Below, piece by piece: positions 11,865-24,200 of a DNA stretch of 64,000 nt. Origin of the DNA: Mortierella alpina (lineage: Eukaryota; Mortierellomycota; Mortierellomycetes; Mortierellales; Mortierellaceae); NCBI GenBank assembly GCA_029449245.1, contig JANATF010000011.1:186001-250000 (forward strand), written 5' to 3'. The notes under the pieces were generated by a model, which saw only the letters and a program-made list of their open reading frames with translations, was not told the DNA's origin and searched no databases. How positions within the stretch are numbered: position 1 is the first letter of the stretch; each line of letters starts with the position of its first letter. The position numbers and the translations under genes are program-made.

Positions 11865-14378
11865 TTAAGCCTGGGCGTTCTTGTCATATGCAGAGTCGTG
11901 GACCTTCTGGGCACGTCCAGAGGGATCAGCAGGGCATCCCCAGTCTCCACGGGGAATCCAGCGGACGACAGACTCTGTGCAAGCCTCCTGAGGGTACCAC
12001 TGCTCAAAGACCTCGCGGTACCAGTAAGCCTCCTTGGTCTGAGGGGTATCCTTGGGCCAGCGCTCAGCAGCCTTGGCGAATGCCTCATCCGAGATCTTGG
12101 TGAGAGCAACGTCCTTCAAGGTATCAATCCAGCCGTATCCAACACCGTCCGAGAACTGCTCCTTCTGGCGCCAGAGAATTGAGTCGGGCAAGTAGGGCTG
12201 GGCGGAAGGATCGGCTGAGGTGTCAAAGGCCTTACGAAGGATGTGCTTCTCCATCTTGCCCTTAAATGACATCTTCTCCTTGGGATCAACGTTCATGGCA
12301 ACCTCCAAGAAGGCCTTGTCCAAGAAGGGGACACGGGCCTCAACACCCCAAGCCATCGTCGACTTGTTGGCGCGCAGGCAATCGGCGTAGTGCAGGTTCT
12401 TGACACGGCTCACAGTCTCGGTGTGGAGGTCATCAGCCGAGGGGGCGGCATGGAAGTAAAGGTATCCTCCGAAAATCTCGTCGGCACCCTCTCCAGAGAG
12501 GACCATCTTGACTCCCATAGCCTTGATCTTTCTGCTCAACAAGTACATGGGGGTCGAAGCACGGATAGTGGTGACATCGTACGTCTCGAGGTGGTAGACA
12601 ACATCGGCAATGGCGTCCAGACCATCCTGGACAGTGAATGTGTACTCGTGGTGGACAGTCTTCAAGAAGTCGGCAGCAACGCGAGCAGCAGCCAAATCGG
12701 GAGAGCCCTCCAAACCGATCGAGAAAGAGTGAAGTCTTGGCCATGAGGCGACAGCACCTAGAATACAAGGAGGTAGGAGGTCAGCAGTGAGCTTTGTGGA
12801 TGTAACTGACAATGAAACTTGGTGAAGGGCAATTATCACATACTCTCATCGACATCATCGCCATCGCGGTTCAAGGGAGTCTGTCCGCTGATGATCTTCT
12901 GGGTCTCTCTTGCGGCAATGGAGGCGATCAAACTGGAATCGAGACCACCGCTGAGCAAAACACCGTAGGGAACCTCGGACATGAGTCTCTTGCGGACAGC
13001 CTTCTCGAGCGACTCGCGGATCAAGGTGTAATCGACGGGCTGCGAGGGGATCTTCTCGCCATCCCACCAGGTGGGCTCAAAGTAGCGGGTGGTCTCGCCA
13101 GTCTCCGAATCAAAGATGTGGCCGGGGGGGAAGGCAATGATGCGGTCGCACTCCTCGTTCAAAGCCTTGAGCTCCGAGGAAAAGTAGATGGTGCCGGGCT
13201 GTTTGCTGTTCCATCCCTGGTAAAGAGTGGTGATACCGATGGGGTCGCGAGCAGCCAAAATCCTGTTCTTCTTTGTGTCGAGGAGAATCCAGGAGAACAT
13301 TCCGTCGAGGTGTTTTACAACATCGGCACCGATTTCTTTGTACTGTTTGGCAAAAATAGAAGGTGCAAGAGTTAGGCCGGGTCAATCAAACACGATCTTT
13401 CAGGTTCACTGGGCTGCGAATTATAAGAAAAAGAAAGATGGCAAGGGCGAGAATACGTACAAGGTGGAGAATGACCTCGCAGTCGGACTGGGTCTTGAAC
13501 TGGGTGCCGGCAGGGCACATCTTGCGGAGAGCCTTGTGGTTGTAGATTTCACCGTTGACAGAGAGGATCAGGGTCTCGTCCTCGTTGGTCAGGGGCTGGG
13601 CACCGGACTCTAAAGAGAGGGGCCAAAAGTGAATGGAAATTCTCGGTAAGGATCCGTCGTGCGGTGGACACAAATTCAAGGCCAGCCAGAGAGCGTTCGT
13701 CGTCATCTCGCTCCATCGTCGGACCGTTCTGCCTGCTCTGCTTAATTTAGCTCTGGTGCAGGGCAAGATAGGCAGACCAGGCAGAGTCACAGACACAAGG
13801 AGCAAAATTCTCCGACAGCACCTGCAGCACTGCAGCAGGATAAAAGTTTAAGTGACTCACCAACACCGACAATGGCCAAGCGCTCGTGGCACAGGATGTG
13901 GTTGCCAGCAACGGTGCATCCGCTCCAGTCGGGGCCACGGTGTCTAAGCCTAGGGATCGCAGAGAACGAGAATGAGCGGGGATGGTGGTCAAAAAGTCAG
14001 TCAACGTGCCAAGAGTGGTGCTGATTCACAAGTTGATAAGGCTATGCCCTCGTATGTCCTCTGTTCTCTCTCTCTCTCTCTCTCTCTCTCCTTTTTGTTG
14101 TTTCGCATTGGTTGGAGGATTGAGTCTGTCGCCATCTATGATTTAGCTCGGGCGTCTTGTCCACTTCCTTGTCTCTGAACCACGAGTGCGTCCCGTATGC
14201 CCCAGTCCAGTCTCCAGACGGGTTGCTGGTAAGGCGTGTGTCCCTGCGGGTTTGTGCAGAGGCATCGATGTTTTGCAGAGACGGTATCGGATGCTTACTT
14301 CTTGGAAAGGAAGAGAGCGCGCTGGCGGAAGGCGTTGGCATCGCCAGGCAGGTTGTATACTCCAAAGATACCGCACAT
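11865..14378 (-). CDS. ASN1: Asparagine synthetase (glutamine-hydrolysing)
   Basis: Makes asparagine from aspartate, glutamine and ATP in the cytosol. Five exons: 14378-14299, 13949-13861, 13609-13461, 13342-12844 and 12757-11865, with phases 2, 1, 0, 1 matching; 569 residues, the usual length. The start is fixed by M-C-G-I-F-G, in which Cys2 becomes the N-terminal nucleophile of the glutaminase domain; H-R-G-P-D follows in exon 2. The synthetase domain shows the pyrophosphate-binding [10 protein letters not shown], then [19 protein letters not shown]-type residues ([19 protein letters not shown]) and [11 protein letters not shown]. The C-terminus is [10 protein letters not shown]. Intron 1 is long (349 bp) and holds a TC microsatellite. 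Divergent from the next gene across 1.1 kb. Confidence 0.97.
14065..14090. repeat. (TC)13 microsatellite in ASN1 intron 1
   Basis: Thirteen TC units on the plus strand, lying inside the first intron of asparagine synthetase. Read on the coding strand this is a GA tract near the donor end of the intron. Confidence 0.85.
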
Positions 14379-15485
14379 GGTGGCGAGTGACGACGGAGGA
14401 GGTGAATGAGAAGCGAGGACGAAGAGAAAGTGGAATGAATGAGGTGGCTACAGACAGCGAAGCAACACGTCGAGAGAGAGCAGTGGAGAGGGAGCAGAGG
14501 AGAAGAGGCGATGGATGGTGGGTGGAAGAGAGAGAAAAGAGAGAGAGAGGGCTGGACGCGAGCAGGCGGCCATGCGCTTTATACGTCTCTGGCGGGCCAG
14601 CGGGCTGATCCTCGATCTGGTGGCTTGCGCCGCTGTTTGGCGGTGACTCTTCACAAATTCAGCAAGATCAAACGGCCGTTTTTGCACTCTGTGCCTGGCT
14701 CCAGGCTCGATTGGTTGTCTGAGCATGGCCGTACCCCGCCCAGCGTACCTCTGGATCCAACCTTCTTGCCTTTGTCGTGGATCGACCGCTTCCTGGCCGT
14801 GAGTTTTTAGAATAGGCTGCAGTATAGAGTAGAGTATGTGATACATGCAGCTGCAGGCTGCTGTCCCTCCCTCCCTCTCATCCCCGCTCAGCAGCCAAGA
14901 GCACTAGCAGCAGGGAGACGTATTTTTTTCATTTCGTTCACCGGTTCAACGTATTGTATATCGGCCGATGTAGAGTGTGAGTCCTCGCTTTTCCATATTC
15001 GATGACTCGATGTTATTCTTTGCACCGTGCTATCTCCACACCTGATCCTTGGATGCCCTGATATCACAAACACGAACACGCAAACAAAACACAAAACACA
15101 CGGACATCCATTGCGGGCACGCACTCAAATGAATACAGACGCACGCGGACAATTACTGTATCTGCCTGTGATACACATGTCGAGGTACCTCTATCCTCGC
15201 CTGTCTTCACGTTATCTTCCGATCCATTTGGACGACCCTGCTACAGAATACCATCCGTAGCAATGAGGTGTCGCCTCTGCAACACTGGGCCTCCATCGGC
15301 TAGCGAATGCTGCATCGTGCCAGATCCACTTGCGCAAGTGGTCTTTCACTGCAGCCTCGGCATCACATGATTTGGTCAAAGTCAGTGCCTCTTTTTTTTT
15401 GCCTGCTCTTGGACGACTCCTCTCGCCTCTTCAACCACACATCACCTCTTTTCAACAGCGACCTTAAACCCTTACAAGACTAGGC
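14379..15485. other. Divergent intergenic region upstream of asparagine synthetase
   Basis: 1.1 kb between ASN1 (minus) and the unknown gene at 15486 (plus). Next to ASN1 it is purine-rich on the plus strand (GAGA repeats at 14470-14550, so CT-rich on the coding strand, like many leaders in this window). Nothing coding is supported. Confidence 0.4.
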
Positions 15486-17575
15486 ATGTCTTCCGATAAC
15501 CCCATATGTTCGCAACCTCCACAGGCAGCAGCGTCGCCTTGCTTTTCACTCCACCAGCGCTTGGTGTTGTGGCTCGCTGTGGCGGTCGTCAAAACGACCC
15601 CAGCAGGAACTTCAGTCTTGGGTACAGTTCAACCTCCTGTCTGCGGCATAGAGCTACTTCCTGACAAGAGCGGAATGTCGTTTCTGATCGTCTGTCTACT
15701 CTGTTCTTCTGACAGACCATCTGCAGCGCGTTCGTCAAGAAAGGGGCTTACTCAAAAGTAGCGCCGCCAGTTTAGACTTGACTCAGCTCGAGTTGTCGTT
15801 TCCGAATTCAGTTTATACTCTGACTCCCGGAAATCAGGACGTACCATTTCTCGATCTACCTTCTGAGCCCATCGCCTTCTCGCCTCACCTACCGTTATCC
15901 AGCAACAACAAGAGCGTTGTCCGTCAAGGAGGTCAAGAGAACCCTGTCAGCAAAAGTTTAACAGGCTCAGGTACAGTACAGTACAGGCCATGATGAGCTT
16001 GATTATTCATGTACGGCAGCCTTCTTCAGTCATCGTCCACTAACACACCAACATACTCTCGTGCGCCATGTTGAAGAAAATGAAGAGCTTAGAAATAGAC
16101 TTCTTGGCCTTCAAAAGGAGCTGGACAGCCTACGTTCGCAACTGGCGACTCCTTGCGACTCAGCAAGATCACACCACGAGAGCACCAGAAGGATGAGGAA
16201 GGGAGCCGATGCGTGTGACAAGGCCATGTCAGCAACACTACCAGAACGCAGTCGGCATACAGTCTGCCAGAGCGTTTCAACACAAACGTCAGCTCTTAGT
16301 AAGCATAGTGCTGGATCATATCTTTTGCGGCCAAACCGGACTAACATTGAACAGAAAGATGATGTTTCATGCCCCTGATCCTTGACCTTCTCCCTCTCGT
16401 AGATGATAGCGAGTTGATTAGAGACGAAGTAAACGCACCAACGTGCCTGGACATATCGTGCCAGACCTCACATTTCACAGAGACTACAGGAGCTATTTAT
16501 ACAGCGCAAGATATTGCCAGGCTCGACACTTCCATACAAGATGCCACGCCAGATACCACCATCATGGAAATCGTCCAAGAGGCCACTCGTATGATCCTCT
16601 CCCCTTTGATTGATCTACACTCGGTTCAAAAGGCGTACCAACAAACGATGAAAGGTCTTTTAGGTAAGAATGCGTGAAAGAATCGCGTGTCGCAAAGAAT
16701 ACGCTCTGCTTATGTAGTAATCAAGTTTGTGCTTGACTCAATCGCGGAGAGAGACCACATGGCGGCACAGCTTTTGACGTTACAGCAGCTCAGTCAAGTA
16801 TCGGGAGCTTTCGAAACCACTTGGATGTGTCTGCTTCAGTCCACTGCAGCTTATGGTCAGAATTGCGACGTCACCTCCGATGCAGGGTCAGCAATGAAAG
16901 AATACCTTCTAGTTCAACCTCTATCCTCCCCGAGTCAAGTCTTACACAGGAAGCACCAGACGTACCTCCTCTTCTCTCAGCTCCTCGCAACTCTCAAGGT
17001 CATTCTTCAGCAACTGGAGAACAGGCAGAACTCAGTACTTTGTGAGAAGGATGTCGAGATGCCTTGTGACTCGCAGTCCAGTCGATTGTCTTGCAAAGCC
17101 AAAGCGCAGACACGGCAGCAGAGGGCGCGTCGGGTTCTGGAGGCCCGTCATCGACAGTGGCGGAGTGACCAGGACCTTGCATGGTTGGTTGCTCTGGCAG
17201 TTCCTCTGGATAGGGATTGCGTTCGAAACATGAGGATGATTCAGAGCCAGAATATGCAGGACGGCAACTCGCCCGACTTGGATGAAGTGACGAGGCGAAG
17301 CGAAGGTAGGGCTATGGAGTATGGACACGCCACACGCCACCGCGGAAAATGTACTAGAGTAGTCTCGGACTTCGGCCATACTAAATGAGGACGCGCTTGA
17401 TTTTCGGCTTGTAGATATCTGCAGGCAATTGATGACCCAGCTCTCGTCGTTTGCAACCATCACGCCTGCCAGCCCTGACCGCCCGTGTCAATCGCCACTC
17501 CCGAGCTGGTGTCGCGAGCTGCTGGTCAAGATGGTGTCGAGCAGCGACTTGACGAGAGGCCAAAGTCAAAGATAA
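15486..17575 (+). CDS. Unknown six-exon coiled-coil protein (559 aa)
   Basis: Not recognised. Six exons splice cleanly: 15486-15621, 15716-15970, 16020-16298, 16403-16663, 16718-17305 and 17415-17575, all phase 1 with good donors and acceptors, total 559 residues. Exons 2 and 3 carry heptad-like segments (LQRVRQERGLLKSSAASLDL; ENEELRNRLLGLQKELDSLR near residues 149-168). Exons 4 and 5 look helical (MEIVQEATRMILSPLIDLH, LLFSQLLATLKVILQQLENR). The C-terminal part is basic (KAKAQTRQQRARRVLEARHR). No signal peptide or catalytic motif is seen; a structural or scaffold protein is a guess. Intron 2 can be placed in two registers, because the donor sits in a GTACA repeat (15971-16019 or 15981-16029); both keep the frame. 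The stop lies only 130 bp before the next start codon. Confidence 0.75.
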
Positions 17576-17705
17576 GGATCACGTGGCGCGCGCCGAAAAA
17601 AAGGTTGGGGGCAACAGTCTTAATGCCGACAATACATCCTCGCTCTTCTTTCCTCCAGTCCATCCTCCATTTCGCAACCTGCATTCTTCCCGACCGCTGA
17701 GCAAG

Positions 17706-19984
17706 ATGGGTACGGACAAAGGAAAAACCTTCACCTGGTATGGTCTCGATTGCTAAGCCTAGTGACGATCATGCGCGCTCTCGCATTCAGTGAGATGCGA
17801 TCCGCTGCACCATTATTCTTTTATTTTTTGCTCGTTCCTGAAAAGATTCCCGTTCCGGAAAATGATTCCAAACCTGACCCGAGCTATGGCCCCTTTTGAA
17901 TCTCACTGTTTGATAGGGAAGAGCTGGCAGTCCACAACACCGAGGGCAACCTACTTTTGGCCATCCGCGGCAATGTAAGCTACCTTCGCTTTACACACAT
18001 CCTCTTTTCGTTATCGTACAATCGTCTCTGGACCCCACAGTCTAGTCGATGCTCCGTGGTCGGACTTTCTTTTTTGCTTCCAACAAAGTTCTACCAAGTT
18101 GTAGCTCCCACACACAATATGCCGAGCTGGATGCCCACGGATCGTCTATTGACCCTTGCTGCTTTTTAAAACGCGTAGGTATACGATGTTACAAAGTTCT
18201 TGAGCCGCCATCCTGGTGGAACGGATACGCTCCTGCTCGGAGCTGGCCGAGATGTCACTCCGGTAAGTTCCTCGTATTCGTATTAGCAATCGCAAATCCG
18301 TTAATGGTCCAATCAGCGTGGATGACACGATGCACACTGCATGAGGCGATAATGCTAAAGAATCATGCAACTTCTTTGTGCCTCCCTCGGGATTCATGTT
18401 ACAACTTGATAGGTCTTTGAGATGTATCACGAGTTTGGGGCTGCAGATGCTATCATGAAGTACGAATGGGTTGCGACACGCGATTATGCATCGGAGAGGC
18501 ACATATCTTTTGAGGCTAAAGAGCGCGTCTAACGAGCTATTTAAATGGGTCACCTATTCCCAACATTAGGAAGTATTATGTCGGCACACTGGTCTCGAAC
18601 GAGCTACCCATCTTCCCGGAGCCAACGGTGTTCCACAAGACCATCAAGACCAGAGTCGAGGGCTACTTCAAGGATCGGAACAAGGACCCCAAGGTAACCT
18701 AGTTGTCCACTTGGCTAGACATCTGTTGGGGAGGCCGTGTGAATGCCTTATTAACCTGGATCCGTACAATTGGGTTTCGTCGAGTTTAGAACAGACCGGA
18801 GATCTGGGGACGATATGCCCTTATCTTTGGATCCTTGATCGCCTCCTACTACGCGCAGCTCTTTGTACCGTTCGTCGTCGAGCGCACATGGCTCCAGGTG
18901 GTGTTTGCAATCATTATGGGATTTGCGTGCGCACAAGTCGGACTCAACCCTCTTCATGATGCCTCTCACTTTTCAGGTAAAACCTGGATGACAGATCTAT
19001 CGCCCCTGCTCCTAGACAAAAAGAAGACGCGTGTCTGATATGATTGTTCTCTGAAAACAATTCTAGTGACCCATAACCCCACTGTCTGGAAGATTCTCGG
19101 AGCCACGCACGACTTTTTCAACGGAGCATCGTATCTTGTGTGGATGTACCAACATATGCTCGGTCATCACCCCTATACCAACATTGCTGGAGCAGATCCC
19201 GATGTGTCGACCTCTGAGCCCGATGTTCGTCGTATCAAGCCCAACCAAAAGTGGTTTGTTAACCACATCAATCAGCACATGTTTGTTCCTTTCCTGTACG
19301 GGCTGTTGGCGTTCAAGGTGCGAATTCAGGACATCAACATCTTGTACTTTGTCAAGACCAATGATGCCATTCGTGTCAACCCCATCTCGACATGGCACAC
19401 TGTCATGTTCTGGGGTGGAAAGGCCTTCTTTGTCTGGTACCGCTTGATTGTTCCCCTGCAGTATCTGCCCCTGGGCAAGGTGCTGCTCTTGTTCACAATC
19501 GCGGACATGGTGTCGTCTTACTGGCTGGCACTGACCTTCCAGGCGAACCACGTTGTTGAGGAAGTCCAATGGCCGTTACCTGACGAGAATGGAATTATCC
19601 AAAAGGACTGGGCAGCTATGCAGGTCGAGACCACGCAGGATTACGCACACGACTCGCATCTGTGGACCAGCATCACAGGCAGCTTGAACTACCAGGCCGT
19701 TCACCATCTGTTCCCCAACGTGTCGCAGCATCATTACCCTGATATCCTGGCCATCATCAAGGACACCTGCAGCGAGTACAAGGTGCCATACCTCGTCAAG
19801 GTACGGTTTCTTTTCTTTTTTTTTTTACATTGACGCTCTATGTCTCGTACCTGTTGCCCTATTCTTATTCGCGTATTAACAACATTCCTTCACGTTCCTT
19901 TTTGAACAGGATACTTTCTGGCAAGCGTTTGCTTCCCATTTGGAGCACTTGCGTGTTCTTGGTCTTCGTCCCAAGGAAGAGTAG
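17706..19984 (+). CDS. Delta-5 fatty acid desaturase (arachidonic acid synthesis)
   Basis: Membrane front-end desaturase of the endoplasmic reticulum that turns dihomo-gamma-linolenic acid into arachidonic acid. Eight exons: 17706-17737, 17917-17974, 18179-18262, 18413-18459, 18570-18693, 18790-18976, 19067-19800 and 19910-19984. All phases agree; 446 residues. The N-terminal cytochrome b5 domain has the heme motif HPGG at residues 41-44. The three histidine boxes are HDASH (171-175), HMLGHH (207-212) and QAVHH (387-391); the glutamine opening the last box is the mark of front-end desaturases. The start MGTDKGKTFTW and end GLRPKEE match the M. alpina delta-5 enzyme as I remember it. A poly(A) signal AATAAA lies at 19995-20000. 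The five introns in the cytochrome b5 part are unusually dense. The promoter must fit in or overlap the 3' end of the preceding gene. Confidence 0.96.
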
Positions 19985-21260
19985 AAATGCGCTGAATAAA
20001 GTCTTTCCCCTTTCTCCAAGAATGGCAAAAAGAGGTCAAATGGACAGACTCTATGAATGGCGCATACTCTATTACTATTGTTTGTGCCTAGCGTGGGTGT
20101 ATGTTACTGGTCGTAAAACGATGCCAGTGTTCAATGAGCACATTTACCTCCTTTTTGGTTCAGTTCATAGCGTGCAAACAAGAAATAGGAGCCTCCGAGG
20201 GATCGGATCAATGATGTTGCTGGTGCTTTAGTGTGAACTGACCTGACAGCCATGGGAGAGGACGGACCAAACAAAGAAAAAGAATAGAAAAAAAATATAG
20301 AGCTTGGCGCCCATTGAATTGAGCGGAGGGAGGGAAGGACGAAGAGAGAGAGTGAAGGAGAGGGATGACGGTCCAAGAGAGGAGGATGCAGGGACAAAGT
20401 TGTTACAGCTTTCCACTGTTCCTGGCGGTCTGGTTTGGGTGCAGGCACACGATATTTGTTTTTTACGTGGTCGAACTTTTTTTTTTCATTGGTTGAGTCT
20501 GAGATCTGAAATAAAGGTACTGGACAGACGGAGACGTGCTCTGTGGGTCCGCATGCAAGATGACATCCGTGTGGACCATCGCCCGAGTCTTGGCCGCGTC
20601 CCGCCTTCGACCTGTCCGAATCTGGCGTTCCATGCCATGTGTGTCTCGTTTGAGAGGATCTCTTCCTTTCAGCTAGGTCCGCACTCGAAAGCAAAAATGA
20701 TGGACTTGGTTCCCTCCCTACTGCCATCATGGCACCATGGCACCATGGCACCATGGCCCTGCGGTACTTGCACCACAGACACCTGCGCATGTTCGCATGG
20801 CATGGGAGAGAAAGGGGGCCTGGCAAGAGGGACCTGGCCCTGTGGCAAGCACTCGCCCTGGGCAAGCAGGCAAAAAGAGAGCAAGCGCAAAGGAGGATGT
20901 TTTCTCCGCGTGGACCCACGGCGATAGTGTTCATACAAGCGCGTACAGTACTGAAGGGGATGCTCTCAAGCGAGCAGGAGAGGTGCATACACGAGTGTAT
21001 ATAAGACAAGAGTACGGGTGGGCTGAGAGGCCTTTTTCTTTTTATTTGGCTCTTCCTCTTCCTCGTCCTCGTCTTCTTCGCCTCTTCTCTCTGTCCCCAT
21101 CTTCCTCGTCGCGCTCTCGCGCTCAATCTCGACTCCAGCACCCCGTTGCATATTCCATTCTGCATCGCCCTGTATACCCTGCCATCCCTCGTCCATTGCA
21201 TCCGCACCCCCCTCCACATCTGCATTCCAGCGGCAGCAGGACGAGTGCACACCGCCTCCC
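19985..21260. other. Intergenic region upstream of phospholipase D
   Basis: 1.28 kb. It contains the desaturase poly(A) signal at its left end and the phospholipase D leader, pyrimidine-rich with CCTCGTCCTCGTC-type repeats, at 21040-21260. The minus strand has a 373-residue open frame here, but it is low complexity, spans both untranslated regions and has no motif, so I do not call it a gene. Confidence 0.45.
20728..20759. repeat. Four tandem copies of an 8-bp CATGGCAC repeat
   Basis: CATGGCAC repeated three times and then CATGGCCC, each unit containing the palindrome-like CCATGG. It sits about 500 bp upstream of the phospholipase D start codon. A role as a protein-binding site is possible but not shown by the sequence. 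Confidence 0.7.
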
Positions 21261-24200
21261 ATGAGCCACTCCACCCGTTCCAGCGAGTCGACTCGCCCGC
21301 TCAACCTCGCCAGTCTACTCTCTGCAGAGAACCAGAGGGCAAAGAAGCAGCGCGAGCACCAGAACCTGGCCGACCTCGACAGCCCCCCACGCGACGCGAG
21401 CTCCAACGCGAGTGCCGACTTTTCGCCTCAGGAGCCGCTGGAGCAGAGCCAAACTCGCGCCGAGCCTGACCCAGCGCAGAAGCAGCTCGACTTGTCCTCG
21501 CTGGTGGACCGTGTCCGCCTGGCCCAGAAGCAAGACCCGTCGTCCCTCCAGACGCCAGTCCAGGAGACGCCTCCACCGGTTCCAGCCCCTGTGGTGACCC
21601 AGCCAGAGCCTCGTCAGCACTGGTATTCCTCCCTCCTGCCCCGTCGCCATCGGGATGTGTCTGAGAGCAGTGCTGCAACTAGCTCGTCTGACTCGCCTGG
21701 TAAGACCATGTACACTCCTCTTACTCCTTATTGTCGCGGTGCAGTTTAGCTCAGCTCGAATGTTAACGTGTCCTGTCCCGCTTTACACGGCGCCTTCCTG
21801 CGGTACCTGTTCTATCAAATGCAGCAGTGGTCCCCACCCCACAACCTCCTCGTCCAAAGACGCCTCCCAAGGAGCTGACGACAGTCGACCATGTTGCCAA
21901 TGCGTTCGCTAGCACATCCAGGACCAATAACCTCGAGACGATTGAGTTCACGGTCGAGTCCTTGGCGGTGACGGGCGCAGCAGCACCTGCATTCCTACTT
22001 CAACGGGACGATCGAGGGCGTCGACCGGTAAGGTTTTCATGAAATATCGCTCTCGTGCCATGCTTCCCACGATGCGATCCGCTCGCCCCGCCTTCCCCTA
22101 CCAGGGCATGTGACAGGGCAGGAGAGAAGGAAAAGCACAGCCCACGCTTGGGCACCGTTGTTGGCGGGATCGACATTGCGCTTCTTTCTGGTTCTCCACA
22201 TACACACAAACATGCACAGAGGACTGTAAAGGCGGGCGGGTCGGTGTAGAAGAAGACCCTAAAAGGTCCATCTCTGTCAGCTGGACTCTTCCTGCCATCC
22301 AACATCCAGCAAAACACCAGCACGGATACAAACAAATACACTAGACGAAGGCGATATCACTCTTACACGTAGTAGCGGAAGAATTAACGCCATTGTCTTC
22401 TCGCGTGTGAAAACATGATTTTCAAATTTCATTTTAGCCGCCACTCTTGTTCCAACTCCTCAGAGTAAGCTACAATGCATGATGTAATCATATAGACATG
22501 CGCCCAAACTGTATCGCCGCTGCATCACGCTAACCGTGAATCATCGGCCCTTCTCAGCTTGGCATTGTTGATTCAAAAGTCAACCCAGGAGTCAGCAGGC
22601 AGATCATCTTCCGCATCGAGCTGCAGTATGGCGACTGCAAATGGGTCATCTACCGCACTCTCTACGAGTTCTACAAGCTGCATCTCTTGCTGTCTACAAA
22701 GCAGTACGAGAATATGCCACGCTTCCCTAACCAAGTAAGTCTCTCGTCATAAGATACGACATATACCGTTGTTAATGCTCACTGACACTGGCGCATGTCT
22801 ATTTTTACTGCAAACAGGTCTCATGGGCCTTGTCGATGGCCAAAGCGGGCTTCGGTATCACACCAGACGAACAGGACACCTATGCGCGTGAAACAAACCT
22901 GTTGCGCCGAAAGGCCTTGCAGAGATATCTTCTTGAGGTTCTGCAGAGGCTCAATGGTGTTGTTGCCTACGATCTGTACGAGTTCCTCGAAATCTCTGCC
23001 TTGTCCCTGACCAAGGACATGGGATGGAAGGGAAAGGAAGGGTTTGTCATGACCAAGGCCGTGGATACGAGCAAGACATTCTGCGGGATTCCCATTGGGT
23101 TCGACGACTGGGACCGCCGCTGGGCCATCCTTCGTGACTCCTACCTGGCCTTTGCACAGGATATCAGCTCGGAGGACTGCAGGGATGTGTTCATTTTCGA
23201 CCAAAACTTCTACGTCCGCGACAAGGAGAACCACTTTGGACTGCACACCCATCATATAGAAATTGGTAATGGACATCACCGGATCGAGATCAAGGGCGAG
23301 CGCAGCCGGGAGATGGAAGAATGGGTGGAACACATCCGCAAGATGCAACAGTCCAGCCCTTGGGTCAAGGGACATCGATTTGGAAGTTTCGCACCGGAGC
23401 GCGAGGATGCCAATGTGCGTTATTATGTCGATGGCAAAGACTACTTCCACGCCGTGTCAGATGCCATTCTCGCCGCCAAGAACGAGATTTACATTGCGGA
23501 CTGGTGGCTCTCGCCCGAGCTGGTAAGTGTTAGGAGAACAAGGGAGTCGAAGCGAACTGTTTTTGATTGTGGTTGGCGTCTGCTGCTGTCTAATAATCTA
23601 CTGTCCTCCTTTCCTCCTATCGATGTCATGGCGCACTAGTACCTCCGTCGCCCTCCAGAGAAGAATGAAGAGTTCAGATTGGATAGACTGCTCAAGAGGA
23701 AAGCAGAGGAAGGTGTCAAGATCTATGTGGTTGTCTATAAGGAGATTTCCTTGGCGCTGACCCTGGATTCAGCACACACCAAGACTTGGCTCCAGGATCT
23801 TCATCCTAACATTCAAGGTAACAAGGAGCTGACATTTTGTCATAACTATCTCTATGTCTGTAGTGTCAACTGAGTGATCTAATTTTCGCACTGTCTCGTT
23901 TGCATATGAAAAAAGTGCAACGCCATCCCGACCACATCAGTGTCACCGCAACGCAGTTCTGGGCTCACCACGAGGTAGGAGCACTCCGTGATCATATAAA
24001 CCGCCGTCTACTTTAAACCTCGACAACGACTAAGCCGTTCTTGTTTTCTTAATAGAAAATCTGTGTCATCGATTGCCGTCTTGCATTCATCGGAGGATTG
24101 GATCTGTGCTTTGGAAGATATGACAGCAGGACCCACCAGCTCTCCGACTATCACCCTTCAAGGTCAGGCACTATCTGGCCCGGTCAAGACTATTCCAACC

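Noticed and set aside
20131-21252. 373-residue open frame on the minus strand
   Set aside because: It spans the desaturase 3' region and the phospholipase D leader, has Arg/Ser/Leu low-complexity composition produced by pyrimidine-rich DNA, shows no domain and no intron structure.
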